Of a DNA stretch of 64,000 nucleotides, positions 35,955 through 46,236 are shown piece after piece. Within the stretch, counting starts at the first letter, position 1. Every line of letters begins with the position of its first letter. The notes under the pieces were generated by a model that was given only the letters and a program-made list of their open reading frames with translations, was not told the DNA's origin and did no database searches. Made by a program: the position numbers and the translations under genes. Source of the DNA: Osmia lignaria lignaria (lineage: Eukaryota > Arthropoda > Insecta > Hymenoptera > Megachilidae); NCBI RefSeq assembly GCF_051020975.1, contig NC_135039.1:15722692-15786691 (forward strand). Direction: 5' to 3'.

Positions 35955-37243
35955 TCTAAAATACATATTAAAATACAAGAAATCCATACATCTTTTTACA
36001 ATACGTTCATCACAGAGATTTCACTATAATAGAATTTTCAGCTTTTCCGAATCATTTTAATGTGTTCAATTATTCACTATTTCTGTTTTCATCAAATTCC
36101 ATTTTATTCAATTCTGATTCATACATACATGGTTACCACATCGAATCTTTTTTACAGTTTCAACATTATTATTTCGTTTAATATTAAATATGATATGTCA
36201 TCGAGATCTACTGTAGTCGCCTACAAGTCAGTTATCATAATCGCTAGATTCTAAAATACAAAATATATTTTGCGAAAGAAAACCATACGTTTTCTTGAAG
36301 TTGTTAGAAAAAATAGTCCTGTCAGAAAAATAACATTTAGATTTCCGAATCAGTGCTTCAGATTTCACCTATCGTAAAAATATACAATACAATAAATACA
36401 TCACTATCGTTTAATACCTATATATATTGATAAATGCAATACTCGTGGTCTATTCGCAACAACTGAACTATTATCCTCTTTGTAAATCTATTTAAACCAT
36501 TAAATTATTTTTCTTTTAATACCGTTTTAGACGAGAAGACAGTATTAAACATCTAATTTTATTTAACAGTTTAAATTATTCTATCTCTATACAATTAACT
36601 ACCATTAAACTATCAATTTACAGAATATTTAACATTTGTATAGTCTATTGTACAAAGAAATGCGATTTGGTTCGTTTTGTGTATTGTGAAACAATCCACA
36701 AAATATGATTATTTTATCATTATTCTTTTCAGGTCGAAAAATATTTAAGAATACGGTACTTTATGTTCTTTAGATAATAACAGTGTGAAGTAGTGTTGAA
36801 TTAGAGTAAAACTAGAATTCCTACGACTGCAGAATCTCATAATCATTGTTCAACGTTATTATGCAATACTTCTAATAATTCACAGCATTTAAAATACATT
36901 TTTGTTATTTGTTCGACAGAGGTGTTTGAGAAAAGAAGCTAGAATCGGTAATTGCTTCTTAAATGCTTATCAAATGTTGCCTTTCGTACAGAGATACGAT
37001 GCGATAAATATCAGTTAGGAAAAGTCGAATAGTCTGGTAAAAATTCTTGCCTTAATAAAGTGGCAGTGGTACGACTTTAGATTCTACTGTGAATCGCTAA
37101 ACCTGATGCATTGTACCTATTCAAAACCAACAATTATGTAATACATATGCTATTCAAAATAACCATATAACTTAGTTAATTTGAGTAGCATATCATAATA
37201 TTCAGTTAATATTTACAGTCAGTAAACAGAAGACAAAATTTTC
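35955..37243 (-). other. Probable TMEM86 3' UTR / spacer
   Basis: 1.3 kb of AT-rich sequence without a credible coding frame, between the convergent IFT81 and TMEM86 genes. Confidence 0.4.
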
Positions 37244-40200
37244 TTAATCTCTCATTAGATTTGCTTCATTTTTATCTTCCCTAGCATTATTATTATTATT
37301 GTTATTATTGTTGTTGTTACTAATGATGCTATTATTTTTTGAACCTACAGCACTCAGCGCTATTCCTAACTGAGCCGCGTAGTACGTCAACATTATAGAA
37401 ACCTTGAAATTAATTAATTTTTTTTTTTTAAATTAATAAATTATTTTCACAGATTTTGTATAACTGCTATAATTACCATACCTGAGAATACGGCAATGGA
37501 GTATGGAAGTAATGAAATCCCAGTAAGGTGTCTGATACAAGGAAACATATACTACCAATGCAGCTGCACAGTTTAGTCCATGTCCATAATTCCTGGTAAA
37601 AAGAACAATTTATTTAAAGATTATTGATTAGAGAATATTGATTATATAGTGCTTCCTTAAATTGCAAAGTTATTTTTAACTGTTTTTAGCACATGGAAAA
37701 TGCATACCTTATAAAACTGTACTCTTGAAATCGCCCTCCATGCCATAGTAGTCAATAATATTATATAAATTGGAACTCCAACAACCAGGACACCGTTTAG
37801 ACCAGGCATTAGAGCATATATGACTAAAGTATAATTTTTGTTATTTTATTATTTTAAAACTATGAATTAATTGAAAGGCAGCCAATAAATTCTTGTAACA
37901 ATTGATCATGAAATAATTTTGTACATCAGTTGAAGGACTTACAAGGTATCTTTTCTAAATTGGCATCATCAGAGTATCATTTAAATGAAATTAAGTGCGC
38001 GCGCACTATCTTTCGGTCCTCCCTCTTTGTTTATTGTTCGCGCACGCGTATATACACGTGCACAGGTCCATAAATCTTTAAAAGTCGGTTAAGATTAAAG
38101 TCTGAGAATTTATTGGCCATTTTTAACAGGTGAAAGTTACGCTTATGAGCCTTACCTAGCGAACACATCGCGTATAGGATTGTACCTAGCATTATGTTGA
38201 GCGGTATAAAACCGAATGCGCTAATGTACATGATTTGGGCCATGGCAAACATACACATCCCCGGGGTGAAACAACTGGGCCAAACCAATAACGCGTCTCC
38301 TATGCAACTGAATATTAACCCTGTCAATATGCGCCTGGAGAAAGTATACCTGAAAAAAGAAGATGGTCACTTGGGAATATCTAACTTTTTATTTATTCTC
38401 ATGCAGAAACGATACTCGTAACAATTAATAATTAAAAACATTGCTCGTATAATATACTAATGAAAATTTTACATCGTTTGCAGAAACTAATCCTTCTCGT
38501 GTTCAGCACAAATTTTGTATAATTATTTTCATACATGTACGAAACATTTTTAAATAACAAAACCGAGTAATTTCCATCATAAAATAAAATACAAACGTTG
38601 GAATATCTAACGTCCAATTCTGATAGTATGAATTTTATGATAACAGGAGTGTATACAAAAGCGATGATAAAGTACTGTAGCTTACACTTACATTTTCAGG
38701 TGACTTTTTCAGGCGCAACATTTTTTAATTCGATAATTTATAACTTTCAAAGTAACGATTTTCATTTTCTTTTTTCGATACAATAATACGAAACATAATG
38801 AAATGTTTCAGATTCGAGCGACAATTATATAAAAGGAACGAACGGTAACGAATCGATCCTCTTGCTGTTTTACTACCGATCAAATTTCGCACGATCTGTG
38901 GAATGTGGAAATCGTTAAAAGGAATTGGAAAAAATTCGACATGTGTGCGTTACCGATTAGGGGAACAAAGCGACCTGAAAATAAGCGTGTAAGCGAGGTT
39001 TTTATGTAGCGAGGATACAGCCACGTAACAGGTTCGATTAGCCCATTAACTTACACAAAGTTGCATAAGGTCAACGGTTTTCTGCCTATGGAAATTAATG
39101 GGTTAACTCGTTTTCGTTAAACATTTGCCCGTCGGAGGTGTATCGTTTACAGTAATAACCTGAATACGCTAAATAATAAACCATGATAAAGCTGATGATT
39201 TAGCATGTTACAATGATTATTATCATTTTTCAGCGTTGAATCGATAGTTATTGTTTATATTAAAGGAAGAAATTGCGCTAATTTGTGGAGACCCAATAGC
39301 GTTATAATGTCAGTTGCGAGACAGTGGTGTAGAAACAAAGGAATCGGCGCATGCAAAATTCTTCTGCACTTACTCCTGCGATAAACTAATTCCATGGAGA
39401 AGAACAAAGACGATTAGACTTATAATTGGCAAACACTTGAAACATGCCGTCAGGAGGGACGGCTGCTCGGCCAGTAATATAAAATACACGGATACACTTT
39501 TAAAGAAGGGAACTAGCTTTGGGCCAATACTTTTTAACTGGAACAGAGAAAACATGAAATTGGAATCGAATCGCGATTATTAGATAACGCGTATTTATTC
39601 GATTTTATGATTTTCTTTCTTAGGTCTCAGTCTAAATTTCAGTTTAAATCTATACATGGAAAAACAGAATTTACTCTTGTGTAAATCAACTTTTACATGA
39701 GTCATAAAGCAGCTTTGAGAAAAAGTAAATTAAACGAATCAGCCAAGAAAAAACAAGCTGATAAGGCAATGTATCATCCTAATGTGAAAACAGAATGGTT
39801 TGTTAATCATTATATCTTATCCTTTTGTAATCATAATATTTGATCTACAAGTCTTAAAATTTACAGAGATAAACCACGAATACATAAAACGTGTCTGCCA
39901 TTCAAATTAATATTAAATTAATTTATTTTATCACATAACACATGATAAATTATATATACACTGCTGGTAAACGGTCAGTTAAACAATTTATTAGAAAACA
40001 AGAAGACAAGATACTCAGGACTATTCAGTAGCATATAGTTACCACATCAACAAAAGCAGAGTTAATTCACAGTAACAATTGGCAATCTGTTAATAATATA
40101 TTACGTAAAGCAATAACAATTGAAATATCAATTTCGTAAGAATAAACTGGGACGATGACGAGCTATTGTATCGTCGTTAAATTAACGAAATAAACGAATA

Positions 40201-40617
40201 TCTGACGTATTCGTTCACAAATAAGCGCAAGAAAAAATCAGAACTGCAATACTACCAACATTAGTTATTAATAACTTGTAAACAAAAAGGAAAGTCGCCA
40301 GTGAATACGCTACACAACAACGTAGCATTCATTCAAAACAAAGAAAGCAGCTGTTCGAGAGTACGTTCGTTTTTGACGTTCAGGTTTTTTTTGTTTTTCT
40401 TTTTATATTTTTGTTGAACAAAGAAAGAAAGAAAGAAAATCATTCTACGGCTTTGTTTTTACAGATCAGTAGATGGCAAAGATCTATATAAAGATGCGTC
40501 AAGGCTCGAAATAATAAGAAAAACATATAAATTCAAGGAAGATGATCGGAAACGCGTAGGCGAATGAAAAAATCAATAATGAAAAATATTACTTACCACT
40601 TGTGTAGGCGATGACAT
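37244..40617 (-). CDS. TMEM86 / YhhN-family lysoplasmalogenase
   Basis: Multi-pass ER membrane enzyme that hydrolyses the vinyl ether bond of lysoplasmalogens. Six exons (minus): 40597-40617, 39374-39537, 38156-38349, 37708-37823, 37482-37592, 37244-37402. They total 765 nt, or 254 residues. The first coding exon is only 21 nt (MSSPTQV). It precedes LKSIGPKLVPFFKS, which matches the GPKLVPFFK start of TMEM86A. Later landmarks are GLIFSCIGDALLVWP, the AFGFIPLN helix, FLVSDTLLGFHYF and MLTYYAAQLGIALSAVG. The catalytic aspartates of the YhhN family are probably those in CIGDALL and LVSDTLL. The C-terminal tail carries a run of eleven asparagines, unlike vertebrate proteins. TMEM86A versus B was not resolved. 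Confidence 0.92.
39697..39843 (+). CDS. Small ORF inside TMEM86 intron 1, opposite strand
   Basis: ATG to TGA, 48 codons. It begins MSHKAALRKSKLNESA and then a Lys-rich stretch, followed by MYHPNVKTEWF. The first 35 codons have a more protein-like, basic composition than nearby DNA; the last 13 look random. A short intron from near 39802 with an acceptor AG at about 39866 would end the frame at once (Arg, stop). I do not recognise a family. It may be a small gene or chance. Confidence 0.2.
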   Translation: MSHKAALRKSKLNESAKKKQADKAMYHPNVKTEWFVNHYILSFCNHNI

Positions 40618-41333
40618 TTTAGATTATAGAATAATTTTGATCTGAATAGCAGTACGCACCCACATACACGATATTTTCCACTCTACTGTCAATTGCTACA
40701 CAATTATCACAGTAGGCTGCTCCTCGACGACTACATTATTTCACCCCGCTTGAACAACGCTACCTCCCATTGGTGAATCTTTCAATGACCGCTCGTATTG
40801 ACCAATAACTACTCCTTCAGTTGCAAATTTATGTTTAAGCATTTTAAGCACTTATATTTCAAGTCTATTTAATAATTGAAAAAGTGATCACCTATCTTTA
40901 TTATTGTCTTATTAGATTTAATTTTGTACAACGTGTGATCATTTTATTGAACTGTAGTTTGTTAATCTAGACTGGTTACTGTATTTCATGATTAAGCCTC
41001 TGAAGAAGTGGAATCATTGAATAACTTTTTACATAATTTCTATCATTTCTTTAACATTATACTGTTATTGTTTTATTAATGTCATATTAGTTTCAGGAAA
41101 TGAGTTTTAAATAAATTATGTAAAGCTTAGAGAAGGTGAAGCTGCTGTTTCATAATTTGAATTATGTCGCATGGTATCGTATTGATCGATGGATCGTATC
41201 GACCATTTTAAAAATTTGGCGCTCGTTTACATGAATACATAAGCGTGATAAAAAAGAAGGCACAATTTAAGGTATGTAATTATTTTTAAATAAAAAAAAG
41301 CATCAGCGCAATTATTATAATGGTTAGTTGAAA
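40618..41333. other. TMEM86 promoter and spacer to the chemosensory gene
   Basis: Upstream of the TMEM86 ATG a minus-strand CCAAT box lies at 40768-40772, with another on the plus strand near 40801. The rest is AT-rich spacer without a recognised gene. Confidence 0.4.
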
Positions 41334-41339
41334 TTTATT
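41334..41339 (-). terminator. Poly(A) signal AATAAA for the chemosensory protein
   Basis: Minus-strand AATAAA about 70 nt after the stop. Confidence 0.6.
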
Positions 41340-41409
41340 GTGTAAAGTTACATTTCAATATAATGTTAGTACAAAGTTTCAAATATGTTTAAAATCTTTG
41401 TAGTAATTC

Positions 41410-41842
41410 TTAAATTGCTTTCTTTTTCGCATCTTCCAATGATTTTTCTATAAAAGCTTGCCATTTCTCTGGTTGATTCTTAGTGAACCAGTCAGTAACT
41501 TTATCCAGGAACATCTTTTGCTTTTCGGTACATTTACTGCACTTTGTTACCATCGCATCGAATATGTTCCCTGTAATGTACAGACATTTTATTCTAATCT
41601 TAAAACTGGCAAATTTTCTAACATGTTATTTATGTTTTCAGAATTTTACCTTTGAAAAATGTTGCATCGGCCGTCATACATGGTGCTGTATCCATAAAAC
41701 ATTTGTAATATTGTTCCCTTAGTCGGTCGTTTGTCAGAATTTCCTCAACGTCGATGTAATCGAATTTATCTGAGTAAGTATCTTCAGCTTGCGTCGCCCA
41801 CACAAGAAGAGAAAGAGCTAGTAATACGAAGTAGCCACGCAT
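41410..41842 (-). CDS. Chemosensory protein (CSP / OS-D family)
   Basis: Small secreted helical carrier of hydrophobic ligands in insect sensillar lymph and other tissues. Two exons (minus), 41650-41842 and 41410-41570, give 354 nt and 117 residues. The signal peptide MRGYFVLLALSLLVWATQA ends at about residue 19. The mature protein opens EDTYSDKFDYIDVEEIL, a typical CSP start. Four cysteines at about 48, 55, 75 and 78 have the C-x6-C-x19-C-x2-C spacing that forms two small disulfide loops. The intron sits between the second and third cysteines, after a Lys codon and one base of the next codon, as is usual in this family. The tail is rich in Lys. This is an arthropod-restricted family and supports the insect assignment. 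Confidence 0.95.
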
Positions 41843-42670
41843 GGTATCAAATTTCACACAACGTTTCTTTTTCGACACAACTTTTGTTAATTCAATCCGT
41901 TTCAGAAGACTGGACACGAATGCGACCGTTTTCTCCGTTTATATATTCTCACCGTACAACAAAAAAGAGGTATATCTGATTGATAATGATGGATAATTAA
42001 AGAAATATCCTAGACAGCAATTATACCATTGAGATGACAGCCATCGATACCTGTTGTTTATACGTCACATTTTTTTTCTAATTCAATGAAACGGTTTTTT
42101 TATCTCGATCATGCGTATGATCGTTTTCTCGGTAATACAGGTATTCATTTCTGATATAATGAATTTATACATGGAATATCAGTGGAAAGTTGATTTATTA
42201 TAAGAAAATTCATGGAAGATTTGTTACTTGATAGCCATCAATTATTTTATATATAATTATACATTTAGAACTTCTTTTGAGTTTTGTTAGACACTGAGCA
42301 TAAAAACAAGTTAAGATTATGTCAGAATATTAATAGTATAGTCGATATAATCATCTATTACGCGTTTAAGAAGTGTTCATTAACATACAAACATATGTTG
42401 TTTTTTTTCTTTGAAAATGAATAAGCATAAAAAGATTTAAATTGTAAATAATGCAATGTTCGTCATACTCTTAAAAATGATACCTTAATTACTATCATAT
42501 GAATGAAAAGGAAAAGTAAACTGAAAATATCTTGTTTTGTTTCATAGTTATTTGAATCGCGCATTGCCGCGAAAAATTCGTAATGGTTTTGTCGGTTTTT
42601 ACTCGCAGTTTAATCGCGCGGTACTAACGTGGTACATCTGGTAACGAAACATTGCTTATTTGTTAGTGTA
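41843..42670. promoter_or_regulatory. Divergent spacer between chemosensory protein and STOML2
   Basis: 828 bp between two head-to-head start codons. The part at about 42550-42670 is less AT-rich, with CGCG and GCGCGGTA-type words, and probably holds the STOML2 promoter. No coding exon was found. Confidence 0.4.
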
Positions 42671-44249
42671 ATGCTATTACGAACATACAGCTGGGAAATG
42701 AATTGCCGATTTAAGTCGCTTGCTCGCAATTTTGGAATTTTAAAGGTAGCAGTGATGTCTTAAATATCGTGTGGTAATGTGGTAACCTCTTTTTATGCTA
42801 CTTCTGTTCAATTCTAATATAATGAAAATTATTTTCGAAGCATCAACCAGTTTTTGGATTTGAACATCCTGCTCTGAAATTGCCTATAACACAACTTGTC
42901 AGATATAAATCTGAAACACCAATGAATACAATTATATTATTTGTTCCACAGCAAGAGGTTAGTTGTAAACAGTACTGAATGATTCTTATTACGTTAACAC
43001 CGTAGCTCGGTACATATTGTTAATAACATTGTATACGATAATTATAAAGTCATACTTTTACAGGCATGGATCGTTGAAAGGATGGGAAAATTTCATAAAG
43101 TTCTAGAACCAGGATTTAATGTCCTTATGCCATTAATCGATGAAATCAGATACGTTCAAAGTCTGAAAGAATTGGCAATAGAGATACCTCAACAAAGTGC
43201 AGTTACTTCGGATAACGTGACGTTAAATATCGATGGCGTTTTATATTTAAGAGTAAACGATCCATATTTAGCTTCCTACGGTGTCGAAGATCCTGAATTT
43301 GCTGTAGTTCAATTAGCTCAAACAACAATGAGGTCAGAGTTGGGAAAAATAGCTCTGGACAAAGTATTTAGAGAGAGAGAAGGTCTTAATGTTTCTATTG
43401 TTGAAAGTATAAATAAAGCAAGCGAAGCTTGGGGTATAACGTGTCTTAGATATGAAATACGTAAGTTTAACTGTAAAGAAAATTCTTGTTTTACGAAGAA
43501 AGATTGAAATATATCTGTCTTTAATAGGTGATATAAGATTACCACCAAGAGTGCAAGAAGCAATGCAAATGCAGGTAGAAGCGGAACGTAAAAAACGAGC
43601 TGCAGTGTTGGAATCAGAGGGTACCAGGGAAGCAGAAATAAATATTGCCGAGGGAAAACGATTGGCACAAATTTTAGCATCAGGTGATCATTAAAATTAT
43701 CTCTTCTAAATTAAAAACTAACAAATAATTTATGTTATATTCTTATAGAGGCTGCAAAACAAGAGGAAATAAATAAAGCAAATGGTAAAGCATCCGCTAT
43801 AATAGCCATTGCGGAAGCACGTGCAAAAAGTTTGAAACTTGTAGGAAATGCTCTTAGCTTAACAGATGCAAAAAATGCAGCTGCGTATAGTATAGCAGAA
43901 CAGTATGTTAAGGCATTTAACGAGCTAGCAAAAGTTAACAATACTTTGATCTTGCCCAGTAATGTATCTGATGTGTCTTCCCAAGTAGCCCAAGTATGTC
44001 ATAAAAAAGAATCAACTTTCTTGTCTAATGTTACATGTATTATTATATAAAATCATTTAACTGTTGCAGGCAATGACTATTTATAAACAAGTCCTGTCCC
44101 GGCCCAGTTTAGACAATGGTAGAAAAGGAACTAGAGACGCTTCGTACGATGTTCACGATGCAGACGAGTCTTTTGAATACTTTAGCGATAAGGAGGAAGC
44201 GGAAAAACATAGAGAAAGCAAAAGGAAACGAAATCCTGAAATGCTGTAA
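42671..44249 (+). CDS. STOML2: STOML2 (stomatin-like protein 2, SLP-2)
   Basis: Mitochondrial inner-membrane scaffold of the SPFH (prohibitin/stomatin) superfamily; it binds cardiolipin and prohibitins and organises respiratory complexes and proteases. Exons: 42671-42745, 42841-42957, 43064-43460, 43528-43683, 43749-43993, 44070-44249. They total 1170 nt, or 389 residues, longer than the roughly 356 of human because of a longer N-terminus and tail. The N-terminal 25 residues (MLLRTYSWEMNCRFK and so on) are basic and lack acidic runs, consistent with mitochondrial targeting. The SPFH domain starts at VPQQEAWIVERMGKFHK and includes NVTLNIDGVLYLRV and YEIRDIRLPPRVQEAMQMQ. The Ala/Glu-rich coiled coil has EAEINIAEGKRLAQ. 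The stop lies 201 bp from the KRTCAP2 stop. Confidence 0.95.
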
Positions 44250-44449
44250 AATAGTTATCCACAATATAAATATATATTTTGACTTTTCGTTATCTTCTTC
44301 TGTTATTTATGACATATGTTTAAGAGATAGAAGTAAGATTTTTTTAAGGAGTTGTAATCGTAAGTGAATAATGATAAAATTATAGTTATAAAACTTGATA
44401 TAAATTGTCTCTTGCAATTACAATAATATCGAGATTACATTAAAATTAA

Positions 44450-44455
44450 TTTATT
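44450..44455 (-). terminator. Poly(A) signal overlapping the KRTCAP2 stop codon
   Basis: Minus-strand AATAAA whose middle three bases are the KRTCAP2 stop TAA (44451-44453). If used, the 3' UTR would be only a few tens of bases. Confidence 0.45.
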
Positions 44456-45467
44456 TTCTTTTTTTCGTGTGCATTTGTACCGTAGGTACAGGTACAGCAT
44501 AGGTTTCTTGAGAGATCCGGTTGATGTAATACAGTGCAATCATAGAGAACAGAAAACAGGTGGTAGTTGCCACTCTGTGCACTAGTCCTGATGCAATTAA
44601 ACTGACGATCAATGAGAACATAACTGAAAGAAATAAGAACATAAATTACAGTTTGACATTATTTGAGATCAATTTGATGATCGTTTATATACCTTCAGGA
44701 AATAATTTTTGTTGAAAAGATTTTCCAAATATTGTTGATTCCAGATTTCCTATAGCAGTTAACACGCACATAAATAATATAGATCCGATATATCCTCCCA
44801 GTATGGTGTAAAGTTGCGAAGATGCCAACCAATTCCTGTATATTTGCATCCCAGAGAACACAAGAACTGTGAGAATGGATGATAGTATGAATGATGCTCC
44901 GCTACTGACAGCTGATAAAAAATGACAGAAAAAACAAATGGTGATTTTTCTTTATTTTCATAGAATTATTAATTCAAGAATAACTAATTGCAAACTCAGA
45001 AATTAACAGCGATACAACAATATGGTTAGGAAGCGTAACAACCGGCAAGTTCAACGTTCATTGGTTTCATAACCGATTAAACAAACAAATTTCTTGAGAT
45101 ATAATTAAAGAGTTTCAGTTTAATAAATCTTTAGTTTTACATACGCATTTTGTAAGTAAATTTCTATTAATCTTTAACGTTAAATAGAATTGCTATCTTT
45201 CAATTTCAACTACAGTATTTAGTCGTGTTGTCAAAAAACGCATTCTTACCAACATTATACGTTACATATGATGGAAATTACATGAAATATTCTTAGTTAA
45301 ATGGAGAGGATAAATAAATGATTAAATTCCATGTAAATGGGATTTATTATAACTTTAAATTTCATTAAGATTGTTTTAGCAATTAATTGCATAGAAAATT
45401 CAATTGTTTCAATTTGTTAACCATCGACATGATACATTTTAGATGGACTACCTTGCCAGAAATACAT
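44451..45467 (-). CDS. KRTCAP2: KRTCAP2 (KCP2), oligosaccharyltransferase accessory subunit
   Basis: Small multi-pass ER protein that belongs to STT3A-type oligosaccharyltransferase, linking it to the translocon for co-translational N-glycosylation. Exons 44693-44911 and 44451-44623 (minus) are firm. The first exon, 45452-45467 (MYFWQ plus one base), is tentative: it has an ATG, a good AAG|GTAGTC donor and the right phase. With it the total is 408 nt, or 135 residues, against 136 in human. Landmarks are SSGASFILSSILTVLVFSGM, LGGYIGSILF, GNLESTIFGKSFQQKLFPE, ASGLVHRVATTTCFLFSM and ALYYINRIS. The Lys/Arg-rich end (HTKKRK) would be an ER-retrieval-like tail. Confidence 0.9.
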
Positions 45468-46236
45468 GTGGACCGAGATTCATTTGCTGTTATTGATTTC
45501 AAATTTATCATGGAAATATTTTAATTGTAAGTACGGATCTTTTTATTATTATATATAAAAAATTATGCAGTATTCGTCTAAAATGATAATAATCAATCTT
45601 AGGCTGCCGATACTCAAGTTTAATCACTCCTACTCTACAAAGCTAGAAGATGAAACAAAAATGTAAGAAACTCTTATTGAAAGCATCAACTGAAGATATT
45701 AATTTGTTAAAAACATTATTTTATTATCGAATGGATGCTTGTTTTGACCCACGTGGTATGACGTCAGAAGTGGTAGGCCGTGTTTGCGGAGAAAGTCGAG
45801 GATTGGCTGTCAGGAGTGATCGGTCCGGCGAAGGAGTAGGAGGTCCGGGTCGCCATTTTGGCAGGTTGTGAGAGCCTTCTGTCGTCGCCGTGAGCTGAGC
45901 TGTCGTCCAGCCCGTCCAGCCAGCTTAGCCGTAAACGCGTGCGAGAGAGCTTCTGGGCTCGATCGAATCGCGATTTCGTTGGCAGGCCGGTACCGGGAAT
46001 TACGAAATCGAAATATTCACGCGAACCGGCTGTACATAACGATTTTTCATTCGATGTTACTCGTTCGATCGTTCGAGTGAGACATTTCCTCGGTTACCCC
46101 ACGAGTGGTGTGCCTGTGACACATTTACTCCCCATCGACGAGTTGGCGAACGATCTTGGAAAGTGATTATAGAATAGGATCAAAAGGTAGCAGGTGAGCT
46201 GATAAAGACTTCCAGTGTGACAGAAGGAACGACAGT
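45468..46236 (+). promoter_or_regulatory. lap promoter and 5' UTR
   Basis: From about 45740 the DNA becomes markedly GC-richer than the rest of the window. It contains an E-box beside a CRE (45750-45766) and a YY1-like GCCATTTTGG near 45852. The 5' UTR likely begins soon after and runs unspliced to the ATG at 46237. The 45470-45730 part is AT-rich spacer toward KRTCAP2. Confidence 0.5.
45750..45766 (+). promoter_or_regulatory. CACGTG E-box next to palindromic CRE TGACGTCA
   Basis: CACGTG at 45750-45755 and a full palindromic CRE at 45759-45766, three bases apart, about 470 bp before the lap ATG. These are classic bHLH and CREB/ATF sites; binding here is inferred. Confidence 0.5.

Noticed and set aside
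39314..39583. 89-codon plus-strand frame
   Set aside because: Antisense shadow of TMEM86 exon 2, which has clear homology and splice borders.
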